A stretch of 64,000 nt of DNA from Cyprinodon diabolis (Eukaryota > Chordata > Actinopteri > Cyprinodontiformes > Cyprinodontidae). The stretch lies in contig CM060069.1 of NCBI GenBank assembly GCA_030533445.1, forward strand, positions 3,576,216-3,640,215, read 5' to 3'. Below, one piece after another: positions 23,640 through 36,600 of the stretch (position 1 is the first letter of the stretch; the number at the start of each line of letters is the position of its first letter). Position numbers and translations under genes: made by a program. Below the pieces are notes generated by a model, which was given only the letters and a program-made list of their open reading frames with translations, did not search any database and was not told the origin of the DNA.

Positions 23640-25330
23640 GCCAGGGCTGCAGCGGCCAGGGCTAACGTTAGCCCATCTGCAGCGGCCAGGGCTAACTTTA
23701 GCCGGTCTGCAGTGGCCAGGCCTAACGTTAGCCTGTCTGCAGTGGCCAGAGCTAATGTTACCCCATCTGCAGTGGCCAGGGCTAATGTTACCCCATCTGC
23801 AGTGGCCAGGGCTAATGTTACCCCATCTGCAGTGGCCAGAGCTAATGTTACCCCATCTGCAGTGGCCAGGGCTAATGTTACCCCATCTGCAGTGCCCAGG
23901 GCTAATGTTACCCCATCTGCAGTGGCCAGAGCTAATGTTACCCCATCTGCAGTGGCCAGGGCTAATGTTACCCCATCTGCAGTGGCCAGAGCTAATGTTA
24001 CCCCATCTGCAGTGGCCAGGGCTAATGTTACCCCATCTGCAGTGGCCAGAGCTAATGTTACCCCATCTGCAGTGGCCAGAGCTACTGTTACCCCATCTGC
24101 AGTGGCCAGGGCTAATGTTACCCCATCTGCAGTGGCCAGAGCTACTGCTACCCCATCTGCAGTGGCCAGGTCTAATGTTACCCCATCTGCAGTGGCCAGG
24201 GCTAATGTTACCCCATCTGCAGTGGCCAGGGCTAATGTTACCCCATCTGCAGTGGCCAGAGCTAATGTTACCCCATCTGCAGTGGCGAGGGCTAATGTTA
24301 CCCCATCTGCAGTGGCCAGGGCTAATGTTACCCCATCTGCAGTGGCCAGAGCTAATGTTACCCCATCTGCAGTGGCCAGGGCTAATGTTACCCTATCTGC
24401 AGTGGCCAGGGCTAATGTTACCCCATCTGCAGTGGCCAGAGCTAATGTTAGCCCGTCTGTAGCGGACAGGGCTAATGTTAGCCCGTCTGCAGCGGCCAGG
24501 GCCAACGTTAGCCCGTCTGCAGCGGCCAGGGCCAACGTTAGCCCGTCTGCAGTGGCCAGAGCTAACGTTAGCCGTCTGCAGTGGCCAGGGCTAATTTTAC
24601 CCTATCTGCAGTGGCCAGGGCTAATGTTACCCCATCTGCAGTGGCCAGGGCTAATGTTACCCCACCTGCAGTGGCCAGAGCTAATGTTACCGCATCTGCA
24701 GTGGCCAGGGCTAATGTTACCCCATCTGCAGTGGCCAGAGCTAATGTTACCCCATCTGCAGTGGCCAGGGCTAATGTTACCCCATCTGCAGTGGCCAGAG
24801 CTAATGTTACCCCATCTGCAGTGGCCAGGGCTAATGTTACCCTATCTGCAGTGGCCAGGGCTAATGTTACCCCATCTGCAGTGGCCAGGGCTAATGTTAC
24901 CCTATCTGCAGTGGCCAGGCTAATGTTACCCCATCTGCAGTGGCCAGAGCTAATGTTACCTCATCTGCAGTGGCCAGAGCTAATGTTACCCCATCTGCAG
25001 TGGCCAGAGCTAATGTTACCCCATCTGCAGTGGCCAGGGCTAATGTTACCCCATCTGCAGTGGCCAGAGCTAATGTTACCCCATCTGCAGTGGCCAGGGC
25101 TAATGTTACCCTATCTGCAGTGGCCAGGGCTAATGTTACCCCATCTGCAGTGGCCAGAGCTAATGTTAGCCCGTCTGCAGCAGCCAGGGCTAACGTTAGC
25201 CCGTCTGCAGCGGCCAGGGCTAACGTTAGCCCGTCTGCAGTGGCCAGAGCTAACGTTAGCCGTCTGCAGCGGCCAGGGCTAACGCTAGCCCGTCTGCAGT
25301 GGCCAGAGCTAACGTTAGCCCGTCTGAAAC
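23640..25330. repeat. 30-bp minisatellite, about 56 units
   Basis: Each unit has three parts: GCTAATGTTA, then CCCCATCTGC, then AGTGGCCAGG. The first block keeps exact register for over 900 bp; single-base deletions near 24573, 24919 and 25265 shift later frames. Units at both edges and at about 24440-24590 are a second type with GCTAACGTTAGC and GTCTGCAGCGGCCAGG. Because 30 is divisible by three and the unit has few stops, long frames exist on both strands (ANVTPSAVAR on plus, ATADGVTLAL on minus). These are repeat artefacts, not supported genes. Confidence 0.95.
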
Positions 25331-28300
25331 AGCAGTGTGTTAAGCACCGCTGGCTCTAAATGAGATTTTATGGTTTATTTGGCAAAATGTTTATTATATT
25401 TGTGTTTATCTGACTGTGTTCATTATTATTCCCCCACCCAAATGCCAATAGTAGGAATGTATTATTATCTAGAGACTAATAATAAGAGGAGATGAAATGC
25501 AAGATTTTTTTGCAAAATATAATAATTTCAATGCAACTGGGAAAAATAGACCATGGACGCTTAAAACATTTAAGAAAAAAAACAGGAGGTTTTTGTTTTT
25601 CAAATTTGCAGTGTTTCCATTTAGCAAATGTACTTTTTTTATTACAATTTGCAGATTTTGATGGTTAATGGAAACACGGCTACTCATACATTTATCAGTC
25701 TCAAGTTATCCTTCATGTATTAGTCTTTTTTTTTTATTACAAAGCTTGTTGTTTTAAACATAAAATGCTAATACTTGAGTTAGAATCTCTGTTATGTTCA
25801 GAATAAAAGGCCTCAAAGTGATATTAATCCATGAGGTCCACCTGCAAGCCAAAACCTTTCAGTTCTGTTCAATTAAGTTTGTTTCTATAGATTCAGTATA
25901 CAACTTGTCATATCATGACACTTGGCAGAGACAGTTCAGTTAATTTACACAGTCAGGTGGTTAAAGCAGAGGCAGATTTACCATTGGGCAAAACTAGGCA
26001 GTTGGCTGGGGCTCCAACTTCCTGGGGGCCCCATAAAACTCATTTTACCCATATGGGTAAAATCCTTTGGCTAAAATGCCTTCAGAACGCTTATATATTT
26101 AAGTGTGTCTCAGCACCCCCTACACCCCAACTCCCCCCCCCCCCCCCCTTCAGTGTCCTCCATATTGGATCAGTCCATTTGCTGCCCATGTTCAGAAAGG
26201 TCCAAACAGACAGCAGCAAACCATTTGAAAACAAACAATGCAAAGAGCAGTGTTGCCAACTAAGCGCTTTAGTCGCTATATTTATCCACTTTTCAGACTT
26301 TTCTGATTCTGATTCCTGGTTGATGGGACAGGTGTTGTGAATGAAACGGTGCCCAGCTTGAAAGAGCTCCTGTGTGTCGCTTGAATGTATGCATTGATGA
26401 CTGAAAGACATCTTCTGTCTCCATTTTTTTGCTTACTACAGTGTTTTCGATTCATGTAAATGTGTATTTAAAGACATTTCAAATAGAGGAAAAAATTGCA
26501 AGGGGGAATATTAAAAAAAGTCTAATAAACCAAAACTTTTGCGATCCCCATGCAAGTACCCCTGTTAAAGACCTCTGGTCTAGACTAAGAGCGAAAGACA
26601 CAAAGTAACCATAAAAACAATAAAAAGGGAAAAACATGTTTATAGAAAAATAACTGGATTAATGGTCACAATTAATAAAATGACAGAAAACAAGACCAAG
26701 GAGAACCAAAGTGACTGGAGGCCCAAAATGGGAAGTATCTGTCGCTGATGCTTAGAGGTGTGACACACTTAAAGCTAACTTTTTTTCAGTAGGTTGGGGT
26801 CCTCAGGGGCCAGAGCTCTACAGATTTTAGATGGATTCCAATACAACCGAGTCCAAAGCTTGAATGACCTGGAAATAAAACACTGCTTTTATTTTCCCTC
26901 CATCTTTGATAAACAGGTTGAATTCAGCTCATTTACTGCTGCTCTAGTGTTTGGACATGGAGGACAGGACATATTGGACAGGCAGTGTTTAATGGAAGCT
27001 GCGTCTTAGTCTGCTCAGGTTCAGGGTGAGGTGAGGGCGAGCAGAGAGGAGCTCCTTAATGCTCCAATGGGTTGGACCCGCCGTGAAATGAAAGATGCTT
27101 TATGCTTGTGGCAGTGTTGGGTTGTCCCCCCGGAGGGAGGAGTGTAACCACAGCAGTAACGGTTGAGGAGCGGCTGGGCGTTGGCCTGGCTGGAGGAGCT
27201 GATAAACAGGAGGGGAGGAGGGAGGCAGACAGATGAAAGGCTGCTTCAAAGGAAGTCCGGATGTTTTAGTCCATTTTTTTACCTCCTTGTGCAGAAGCTT
27301 TAACAGACGAGCCCTCATGTTGCTAAGATATTTACAGTGAGCCCCCCCACCCCCTCAGTCCCCAGAGAAGGCTTTGATATCAGCCACCCCTGAAACACAC
27401 TATGGTGTCACAGCATCCTCGTCCCAACAGCTGTCCTCAGGGATAAACTGCACATCTGCAGCTGTACTGATGGTTTGTAACCAGGCTCAGGTGGACGACC
27501 CAGTCAGCCATACTCTGTTCTGTTGTTCTTGGTTTAAATTCTTTCCATGAGTCAACACCTCACCTCAAGTATCCAAAGGTGACAAGTACACTTGTCACCT
27601 TTACTGTTCAGGTTCACTTTTGTCAATGTTCCACTTGTTTCATTTCGACTTGATGGTTCTGGTGAGCAGAACCAGCCTTGGGTCAAGACAAAATCCACAT
27701 AACTTTCTATAAACATCTGACTCACAAAAGAAGAGTGGAGCTTTTCTGGGCAGACAAACCAACAGTGACAACACGCCTTGCCAAAGGTCAAATCAACATG
27801 TGGCACGGAAAACTGGAACCAGAACCACAATTCTGGTGACTGTGATATATTTTCTAAACTCAGACAGGAGTCCGATCGGTGCAGAATTCTGCAAATCAGC
27901 CAAATATTACATTGCCGCAACTGAAGCCAGAAGAGTGAGATGTTGCACTGCAAATAATTTAAATCTACATAAGCCTTTTCTTTTCTTAAAATACCTGCAT
28001 TTTTTCTTAAGTTAGACGCTGCTAATGGAACAAGACAATTTAGATTTAAAATAAGAGATAAACTGCATTGCATTGTCTTATTTCAAGTGCATTTGATCTA
28101 ATTATCTTATTAGGAGTAAAAATACTAATTTCATTGGCAGATCATCTTATTTACCTACTCAAAATAAGGTTAAATACACTAAATGTAAGAAATCATTCAA
28201 TATTTATAGATTTTTTTTGCAGTGTAGAACAAAAATCTTTGAAATAAAGGACAAAAATGAATCAATAATTCCAATCCAATCCATTTGTTGATTGGAAATT

Positions 28301-28619
28301 TTTTTTTTTGCAGAGATATTTCAACAGTGCAAAGAAGATTAGTTGCAAAGAAAACATTAGAAAATACCATATATGTACATATTCATTCACACCTTCATGT
28401 CCTGGCTCTGTTATTCTGCATTTTGTGCCTTTTTATAAAAATATTCATACCCATCTACATTTAACATATCATAGACATATCACTGCCCCAAATGCCAATG
28501 GTGTGAACAAAACATTAACCAGCTTCTTAACTAACCACGTAACTTGCTTTACCAGTTCTTTGTAAGCTTGTCATAATTTGAAAGAAAATAAATGTTTTCA
28601 TGTCTTTTTCCCTCTTTAG
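25331..28619. other. Probable dmtn intron 1, diffuse repeats
   Basis: No exon was recognised. Around 25965-26050 the text GGGCAAAACTAGGCAGTTGG followed by GGGGCCCCATAAAAC resembles the end of a fish DNA transposon. A C-run lies at 26133-26149. The region 27020-27400 is GC-richer, without a convincing frame. Confidence 0.35.
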
Positions 28620-28702
28620 GGCTGTTTCTGTGGTTGCTTTGAATGATTCCTCTTCTGACATCAGTGGCAGCTTTGGTTCTTACTGACACCTTCAGGTCAG
28701 AG
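28620..28702 (+). other. dmtn: Candidate dmtn 5' UTR exon
   Basis: A pyrimidine-rich acceptor (TTTTTCCCTCTTTAG) and a consensus donor (GAG/GTAAGA) bound 83 nt. An ATG at 28643 stays open to the donor and, if joined to the next candidate exon, would read past the main start in another frame. Support is from splice signals alone. Confidence 0.35.
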
Positions 28703-30615
28703 GTAAGAACTGAACCCAGTTCAGCGGTTGAACTTGGATGCCGGCTGGAGGGTTTATCTCATTTTTCTGCCACCAGATAAACTGAACAGCATTTGACCTG
28801 TGGAGCAATATCTCACTTTGGCCTGAAAAATGTCTCTGTCAGTGGATTATCTGCTGAATGTGCTACGATGCACAATTTTTTAAGGACTTAAATGGAAATA
28901 AGGATGGCCAGGACTGGTTTTTAAATCGGTTTGGAAGTTATGTGTTTGACCAGTCTTATGGCTAAACCAACCAATCTAATTTGGTTTTACCCAGTCTATA
29001 TTTGTACAAGGACAAACCAATACAAATTGGTCACAGTAGCCAAAATACTAAAGTATGATACATTAAGTATTATAGCAACTTTCAAAATTTAAGGTGAGTC
29101 TCAAACCAAAAACTTTAGAGGTCTTACAGCTGATGTCAATGTCAATGGTAGCTGCACTCTGGAAAGCAATACTAGGTAATACCAATGTTACAGCTGTAAC
29201 TAGTTGCTTGCTGAGATTTTGATCATTGGTTTGATGCAGAGTTCATACCTTTAGTGGTTGAAAGGTGCTTGGAGGCCCTGCAATCGTCAGATTGTGTGTA
29301 GCTTCTCCACGATGTAAACCCTTCCAAAGCCTCTTTCCCACTGAGAATACCCGGTTAACGCATCTTTTTTCAAACATGGATCGACTCGCTTGCAAACAGC
29401 ATTTTGGCTCCCCTCCCAGTGGCAAAAAAACTGTGTCCAACCCCTCGCTGCCATTGCTGCATGTCTGGTGGCACCATCATGCTGGGTTAGTGTTGATGAT
29501 GTCACCAGTGCAACAGATATCAGGAAATAAACAATGGAGAGTGATCCTCTTTTATCTGTCTGAATCCCTCTCACCAGAGCTGCTCCATATTTATCAAATG
29601 TAAACAGAGTTGTTTCTATTTGTGAGATTCCCAATGGTATCATGTAATTAAGCGGGTTGACCCGGATCCAGTGTTCCCACTGCATGCCAATCAGAGCTGA
29701 GGAGATTTTAACCTCTCATAATCCATCGTGGTTTTAAAGCGTTTAAAAATATTAACTCAGAATGCATGAAAATTACACTGGTAAAACATTTAGATTCTCC
29801 AATTTCAACCATCTAGTTCATTTTATGAACATAGTGAGCACCAAAGCACAATTAACATAGATATGGCAGCATGTCAAAATGTACCATGACAAAGCAGCCA
29901 CAACAAGCATGTATGTCTTTATAACTGCTGTTCAAAAGACTTATTATTTTCAAGAATAAAAAAAAAACAACTTTGAGCCTTGTTTGAACTGATGCAGCTT
30001 GAACTGTGTTTACTTTTTATGTATATATTCAGAAACTAGAAGTGTTAGCTTTCAAATAATGTGTCACACATGTAAATTGGGCGCACAGTTCCTAAGTTAT
30101 TTGCTTTTTCATTTGGGTATGCAATAGGTGAGAATTTCGAAAAATGAGGTGGATATTAAGAGGTTAAAGCGGGTCGCTTGCTGAGTCGTTTGAGTAGACA
30201 AGCGTCAGTGAGCTGTTCCCACTGCCACTAAAAGCTGGTTGTTTCCGGAATCAAAAGCCGATGTTATATTTATAGTCTTTGTCATGAACACACAATGTCC
30301 TAGATGTCATCACACTGCTTTAGCAGGAATGCTTTTCAGAAACACTTGTTTGCATGTTTATCTATCTAATGTTTCTTCCTGTGTTTTAAGCCTTTGGGTT
30401 TTGCTGTTGAAGAAAATTATGGATCTTTTGAGAAAGAAAAAAACCTCTGTGGCATTTTTAGCTGTTCCAGAGAAACATGATTAATACAATTCTTCCTCAA
30501 AGTCCGGATCCGGATGAGTAATTCTCTTTCCTGCTAAACTGTCCAGCTCTCGTCACATATTGTATATCAGGGTCTACTTTCCCTGAATCACTGTCTTTCC
30601 CCTGTGCTCCCTCAG
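28703..30615. other. dmtn intron, no gene
   Basis: Mostly AT-rich. A segment near 29240-29700 and one near 30160-30240 (AAGCGGGTCGCTTGCTGAG) look repeat-derived, but no ends or family could be defined. Confidence 0.35.
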
Positions 30616-30662
30616 CTGGTGCGAACTGAGCAGAAGGCACTCTTTCTACAGAAATGCAAAAG
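30616..30662 (+). CDS. dmtn: dmtn start-codon exon
   Basis: A pyrimidine tract and CTCAG precede 30616, and the exon ends AAAAG/GTAATC. The ATG at 30654 gives M-Q-K in phase 0, which fits the next exon ([20 protein letters not shown]) and resembles the human MERLQK start. Only 30654-30662 is coding; the upstream 38 nt would be 5' UTR. An alternative acceptor at 30650-30651 would shorten it to 11 nt. Confidence 0.65.
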
Positions 30663-33600
30663 GTAATCAGTCTTCCTGCATCATCTCTCTGCTTTTTTAA
30701 CGTATTGCATGTGAGTTTGTTTTTCCAGATATCCTGCCTCTCAGGCTGGAATAAATGGAACCGAATTCTGTATGTGAAAGAATCTGCCTCGTCCTACAGG
30801 TGGAGGGACGTGTTACTCCTGTTAACCTGCCATCCTCTAGGGGCCCAAGTGTTCCAGGGTCTCCAGCCCCTGGCATCATGGTAAAAATATATATTTTCCT
30901 CGTGTCTGTTGGAAAATGTGACATCTTTGTAAGTTCTGTAAAAATTCAAAAAATATCCACTGGACTTGGTTTTCAAGATTTGAAGACGTTTCGCCACCTC
31001 TCCAGGAAGCTTTCTCAATTCAAATGTCTGGATCCGCATTGAGTTTGAGTCTTATATGGACAAGGCCTTGTATTGCTTGGAAACATGCAAATGGTAACCG
31101 ATCGGTCATATAAGACTCAAACTCACTGCGGATCCAGACATTTGAATTGAGAAAGCTTCCTGGAGAGGTGGCGAAACGTCTTCAAATCTTGAAAACCAAG
31201 TCCAGTGGATATTTTTTGAATTTTTACGGAATGACTATGACCTGGATGACTGAGAACCTTCATCAGCATCTTTGTAAGTTTGTTCATGGTGTGCAGGATT
31301 CACATCATGGCCATTTGCAACATAACTCAAAGCTTATGTCTGTGATTTGCTTCAGACCTCACATAGTCTCTCTCAGAGATGTTTCAGCTTCCAAACCTAA
31401 TGACCTCATTGCCTCAGGGTTGCTTTGTGCTGTTGAAATTCCTTGATATGTTTTTGTATTACTAGCAGTGAAGTGCTCTGTGTGCACGTTTTTGCTTAGG
31501 CTCGCCTGAATGACCAGGTGGTGGGTTACAAAGACCTGGCGGCCCTACCCCGAGACAAAGCCATACTACAGGTGGAGAGGCCTGATCTGATGACCTACCA
31601 GCCCCACCTGACTTTCTCCCCACTCGACCCACCACGCAGAGAGGTACACACACACACATTGCATGCATATACACACAGTTTACTGAATTACAAATAAACA
31701 CTGGGCCCCGTGTCCCAGCAAAAGATCATGTTTTTCATCCTTTCCTCACAGCAGAAACCTGCTTTAAACTGATTTAAAGCATCAGTTTTATATAGGTTTG
31801 TTAAATAAGGTCTGGATATCAGAAAAATTAACTGGTGATCTCTATTTCTCTGCAGCGTTCTCTTTCCCCTCCTCCTATGTCTCCCTCCATGTCTCCTGAG
31901 GTAGGACTTCAAAGTTTAAACTATGCTTCAATGAATGCCTTCCAAAGCTTCAAGTTATCAAGTTTACCTTATATTGTGAATGTCTTCTTTGCACTTTTTC
32001 CTTTTTTCACACACTGTTCTTTACCTTGAGTAATAGACAGGGTACACCTTTTACAGGTTAACAATTCTCTACCTTGAGTAATAGACAGGGCACACCTTTG
32101 ACAGGTTGCCAGTCCCCTTCCTTGATTAATTGACATTTTACACATTTTACAGGTTACCAGTTCTCTACAGGTGGAGAAAACTGGCAATAGACAGGGTATA
32201 CCTTTGACAGCTTGCCAGTGCTCTACCTTGAGTAATAGACAGGGTATACCTTTGACAGCTTGCCAGTTCTCTACCTTGAGTATTAGACAGGGTATACCTT
32301 TGACAGCTTGCCAGTGCTCTACCTTGAGTAATAGACAGGGCACACCTTTGACAGGTTGACAGTTCTCTACCTTGAGTAATAGACAAGGCACATCTTTGAC
32401 AGGTTGCCAGTTCCCTGCCCTGATTAATTGACAGGGTACACCTTTGACAGGTTGCCAGTCCCCTTCCTTGATTAATTGACATGGTACACATTTTACAGGT
32501 TACCAGTTCTCTACAGGTGGAGAAAACTGGCAATAGACAGGGTATACCTTTGACAGCTTGCCAGTTCTCTACCTTGAGTAATAGACAGGGTATACCTTTG
32601 ACAGCTTGCCAGTGCTCTACCTTGAGTAATAGACAGGGCACACCTTTGACAGGTTGACAGTTCTCTACCTTGAGTAATTGACAGGCCACATCTTTGACGG
32701 GTTGCCAGTTCCCTGCCCTGATTAATTGACAGGGTACATCTTTGACAGATTACCAGTCCCCTTCCTTGATTAATTGACATGGTACACATTTACAGGTTAC
32801 CAGTTCTCTACAGGTAGAGAAAACTGGCAATAGACAGGGTATACCTTTGACAGCTTGCCAGGGCTCGACCTTGAGCAATAGAAAAGGCACATCTTTGACA
32901 GGTTGCCAGTTTCCTGCCCTGATTAATTGACAGGGTACACCTTTGACAGGTTGCCAGTCCCCTTCCTTGATTAATTGACATGGTACACATTTTACAGGTT
33001 ACCAGTTCTCTACAGGTAGAGAAAACTGGCAATAGACAGGGTATACCTTTGACAGCTTGCCAGGGCTCTACCTTGAGTAATAGACAGGGCACAGCTTTGA
33101 AAGCTTGCCAGTGCTCTACCTTGAGTAATAGACAGGGCACACCTTTGACAGGTTGACAGTTCTCTACCTTGAGTAATAGACAGGGCACACCTTTGACAGG
33201 TTGACAGTTCTCTACCTTGAGTAATAGACAGGGCACACCTTTGACAGCTTGCCAGTTCTCTACCTTGATTCATTGACATGGTGCACCTTTTACAGGTTTC
33301 CAGTTCTCTACCTTGATTAATTGACAGGGCACACCTTTGACAGCCTGCCAATTCTCTACCTTGAGTAATAGACAGGGTACACATTTGACAGGTAGACAGT
33401 TCTCTACCATGAGTAATTGACAGGGTACACCTTTGACAGGTTGCCAGTTCTCTACCTTGAGTGATAGACAGGGTACACCTTTGACAGGTTGACAGTTCTC
33501 TACCTTGAGTAATAGACAGGGCACACCTTTGACAGGTTGACAGTTCTCTACCTTGAGTAATAGACAGGGTACACCTTTGACAGCCTGCCAATTCTCTACC

Positions 33601-36600
33601 TTGAGTAACAGACAGGGTACACATTTGACAGGTTGACAGTTCTCTACCATGAGTAATTGACAGGGTACACCTTTGACAGGTTGCCAGTTCTCTACCTTGA
33701 GTGATAGACAGGGTACACCTTTGACAGGTTGACAGTTCTCTACCTTGAGTAATAGACAGGGTATACCTTTGACAGCTTGCCAGTGCTCTACCTTGAGTAA
33801 TAGACAGGGCACACCTTTGACAGGTTGACAGTTCTCTACCTTGAGTAATTGACAGGCCACATCTTTGACGGGTTGCCAGTTCCCTGCCCTGATTAATTGA
33901 CAGGGTACATCTTTGACAGGTTACCAGTCCCCTTCCTTGATTAATTGACATGGTACACATTTACAGGTTACCAGTTCTCTACAGGTAGAGAAAACTGGCA
34001 ATAGACAGGGTATACCTTTGACAGCTTGCCAGGGCTCGACCTTGAGCAATAGAAAAGGCACATCTTTGACAGGTTGCCAGTTTCCTGCCCTGATTAATTG
34101 ACAGGGTACACCTTTGACAGGTTGCCAGTCCCCTTCCTTGATTAATTGACATGGTACACATTTTACAGGTTACCAGTTCTCTACAGGTAGAGAAAACTGG
34201 CAATAGACAGGGTATACCTTTGACAGCTTGCCAGGGCTCTACCTTGAGTAATAGACAGGGCACAGCTTTGAAAGCTTGCCAGTGCTCTACCTTGAGTAAT
34301 AGACAGGGCACACCTTTGACAGGTTGACAGTTCTCTACCTTGAGTAATAGACAGGGCACACCTTTGACAGGTTGACAGTTCTCTACCTTGAGTAATAGAC
34401 AGGGCACACCTTTGACAGCTTGCCAGTTCTCTACCTTGATTCATTGACATGGTGCACCTTTTACAGGTTTCCAGTTCTCTACCTTGATTAATTGACAGGG
34501 TACACATTTGACAGGTAGACAGTTCTCTACCATGAGTAATTGACAGGGTACACCTTTGACAGGTTGCCAGTTCTCTACCTTGAGTGATAGACAGGGTACA
34601 CCTTTGACAGGTTGACAGTTCTCTACCTTGAGTAATAGACAGGGCACACCTTTGACAGGTTGACAGTTCTCTACCTTGAGTAATAGACAGGGCACACCTT
34701 TGACAGGTTGACAGTTCTCTACCTTGAGTAATAGACAGGGTACACCTTTGACAGCCTGCCAATTCTCTACCTTGAGTAATAGACAGGGTACACATTTGAC
34801 AGGTTGACAGTTCTCTACCATGAGTAATTGACAGGGTACACCTTTGACAGGTTGCCAGTTCTCTACCTTGAGTGATAGACAGGGTACACCTTTGACAGGT
34901 TGACAGTTCTCTACCTTGAGTAATAGACAGGGCACACATTTGACAGGTTGACAGTTCCCTACCTTTATTAATTGACCAGAGAGAAACTTTGACAGGTTGG
35001 CAGTTCTCTACCTTGAGTAATAGACAGGGCACACCTTTGACAGGTTGACAGTTCTCTACCTTGATTCATTGAAAGGGCACACCTTTGACAGGTTGACAGT
35101 TCTCTACCTTGAGTAATTGACAGGTCACACCTTTGACAGGTAGACAGTTCCCTACCTTCATTAATTGTCAGGAGAGACCTTTAACAGGTTGCCAGTTCAT
35201 CTTACGACAGAACACTATTTATGGCCACATATCAACATTTCTCATCCATAGCGCATGTTTTAGTTATTTTAGGGAAAAAATTGTAGGTAGGACATACAAA
35301 GGCGGCCATTTCTATAGACATTGTTGTTGCCAGTTTTGAAGAAAAATTATTATTTTTAGTTTTTAATACAGTTAATCTTATGGCATGTGTAAAAGGTATG
35401 TTGAGCACTCTCATTTTGAACATATTTCTTAATTTTGAACAAGTTTGTGAAGATAACCTTTCCTTGAACCAAAGGACTGAATTTAAGTTTGTTCCTGAGA
35501 ATTTATGGCAGGAAAGAGGCCCCCGCATTCCAACAGCTATTCTGTGAGGTCTTATCTCATGTTTTCTTTAGCCAGATGTCAGGCCGTAAATTAGGGGAAG
35601 CTCTAAGTTTTTCTGAGTGTCCAAGATAGCTCCTGGTTGGAGGAGCAAAAGCCAGCCTTATTTGAATAAATTAAATACAAGAGGATAAAGCTTTCTACAT
35701 AGAAGTAACAAATCAGATTTGCTCTTGCAACTCTCCAAAGATGTCTTTGTACGTCTTTGCTTTTTTTCCTTCTCTCCATTTATGTCAGGTAATTGAATGT
35801 AGAACCGTTGTTCTGCAGTTTCTGGTATAAGTTTGTCCATTGTCTTATTTCTAAGTTTGTGCATTGTCTTATATTGGATTAAACGCTGTAATTCTGTGAC
35901 GTCAACACGCATTGCTGGTTTTCCTTGTGGCCACACGCAGCTCGCCGAGAAGAACCTGGGAAAGGAAGAGAGAAGCCAACCTTTTTCCAAAGTTAACTAT
36001 TTTAGAATATTTTCTTCCTTAACACCAGCAACCAAGCTCATGCTATAGATAAAAACAGATAAACATATTTTAATACAATCCCACAAAAACACAGAAGAGC
36101 TTTAGGGTACTAAATAATATGTTAGAAATTCCTTTGACTTGACGTCTTAGTTAGGATACTTCTGATGCCACTCTTTGCTTTTTATGGGGTCACACCATTG
36201 TCTCATGTATCCACCACCGATCCATATCCCATGTGAAACCATGGTTTTTCTTCATTCCTTCTATTACAGTGCTTTCACACTGTGCCAGGGGCTAAGCTCA
36301 CACTTCAGGCATTAATGCTCAATTCCTTTTGCATGGTTGTTCACATTTCCAAATATACATGAATTGTATCGTCTGTATAAACTGCATTTATACAACTTAA
36401 GTGTCCCGCATGCGCAGTAGAGGACACAATGATGTCATAAGTGAGCATGCTCATATATAAACATGAGGACTTGGGAATAAAACTATAGCAAAAAAGAGCA
36501 TTTAGCGATCTTTCCCAGCCTCAGCCAGTGCATTAACAACAGAATCTTAAAAAGATGGTTGAAAATAAAGACTGGTCTCCGCATTATCGTCCACCATAGG

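Noticed and set aside
23582..25359. Long open frames on both strands (up to 439 codons)
   Set aside because: They follow from a 30-bp unit that is a multiple of three with few stops. The frames switch at single-base deletions, and no start context or splice structure supports them.
31969..35032. Cysteine-containing repeat proteins on the minus strand
   Set aside because: By-products of the 48-bp satellite. The frames are interchangeable between units and have no conserved start.
32030..35215. CRISPR-like alternation of repeats and spacers
   Set aside because: The unit is continuous, variants are point changes of the same sequence, and this is an animal intron.
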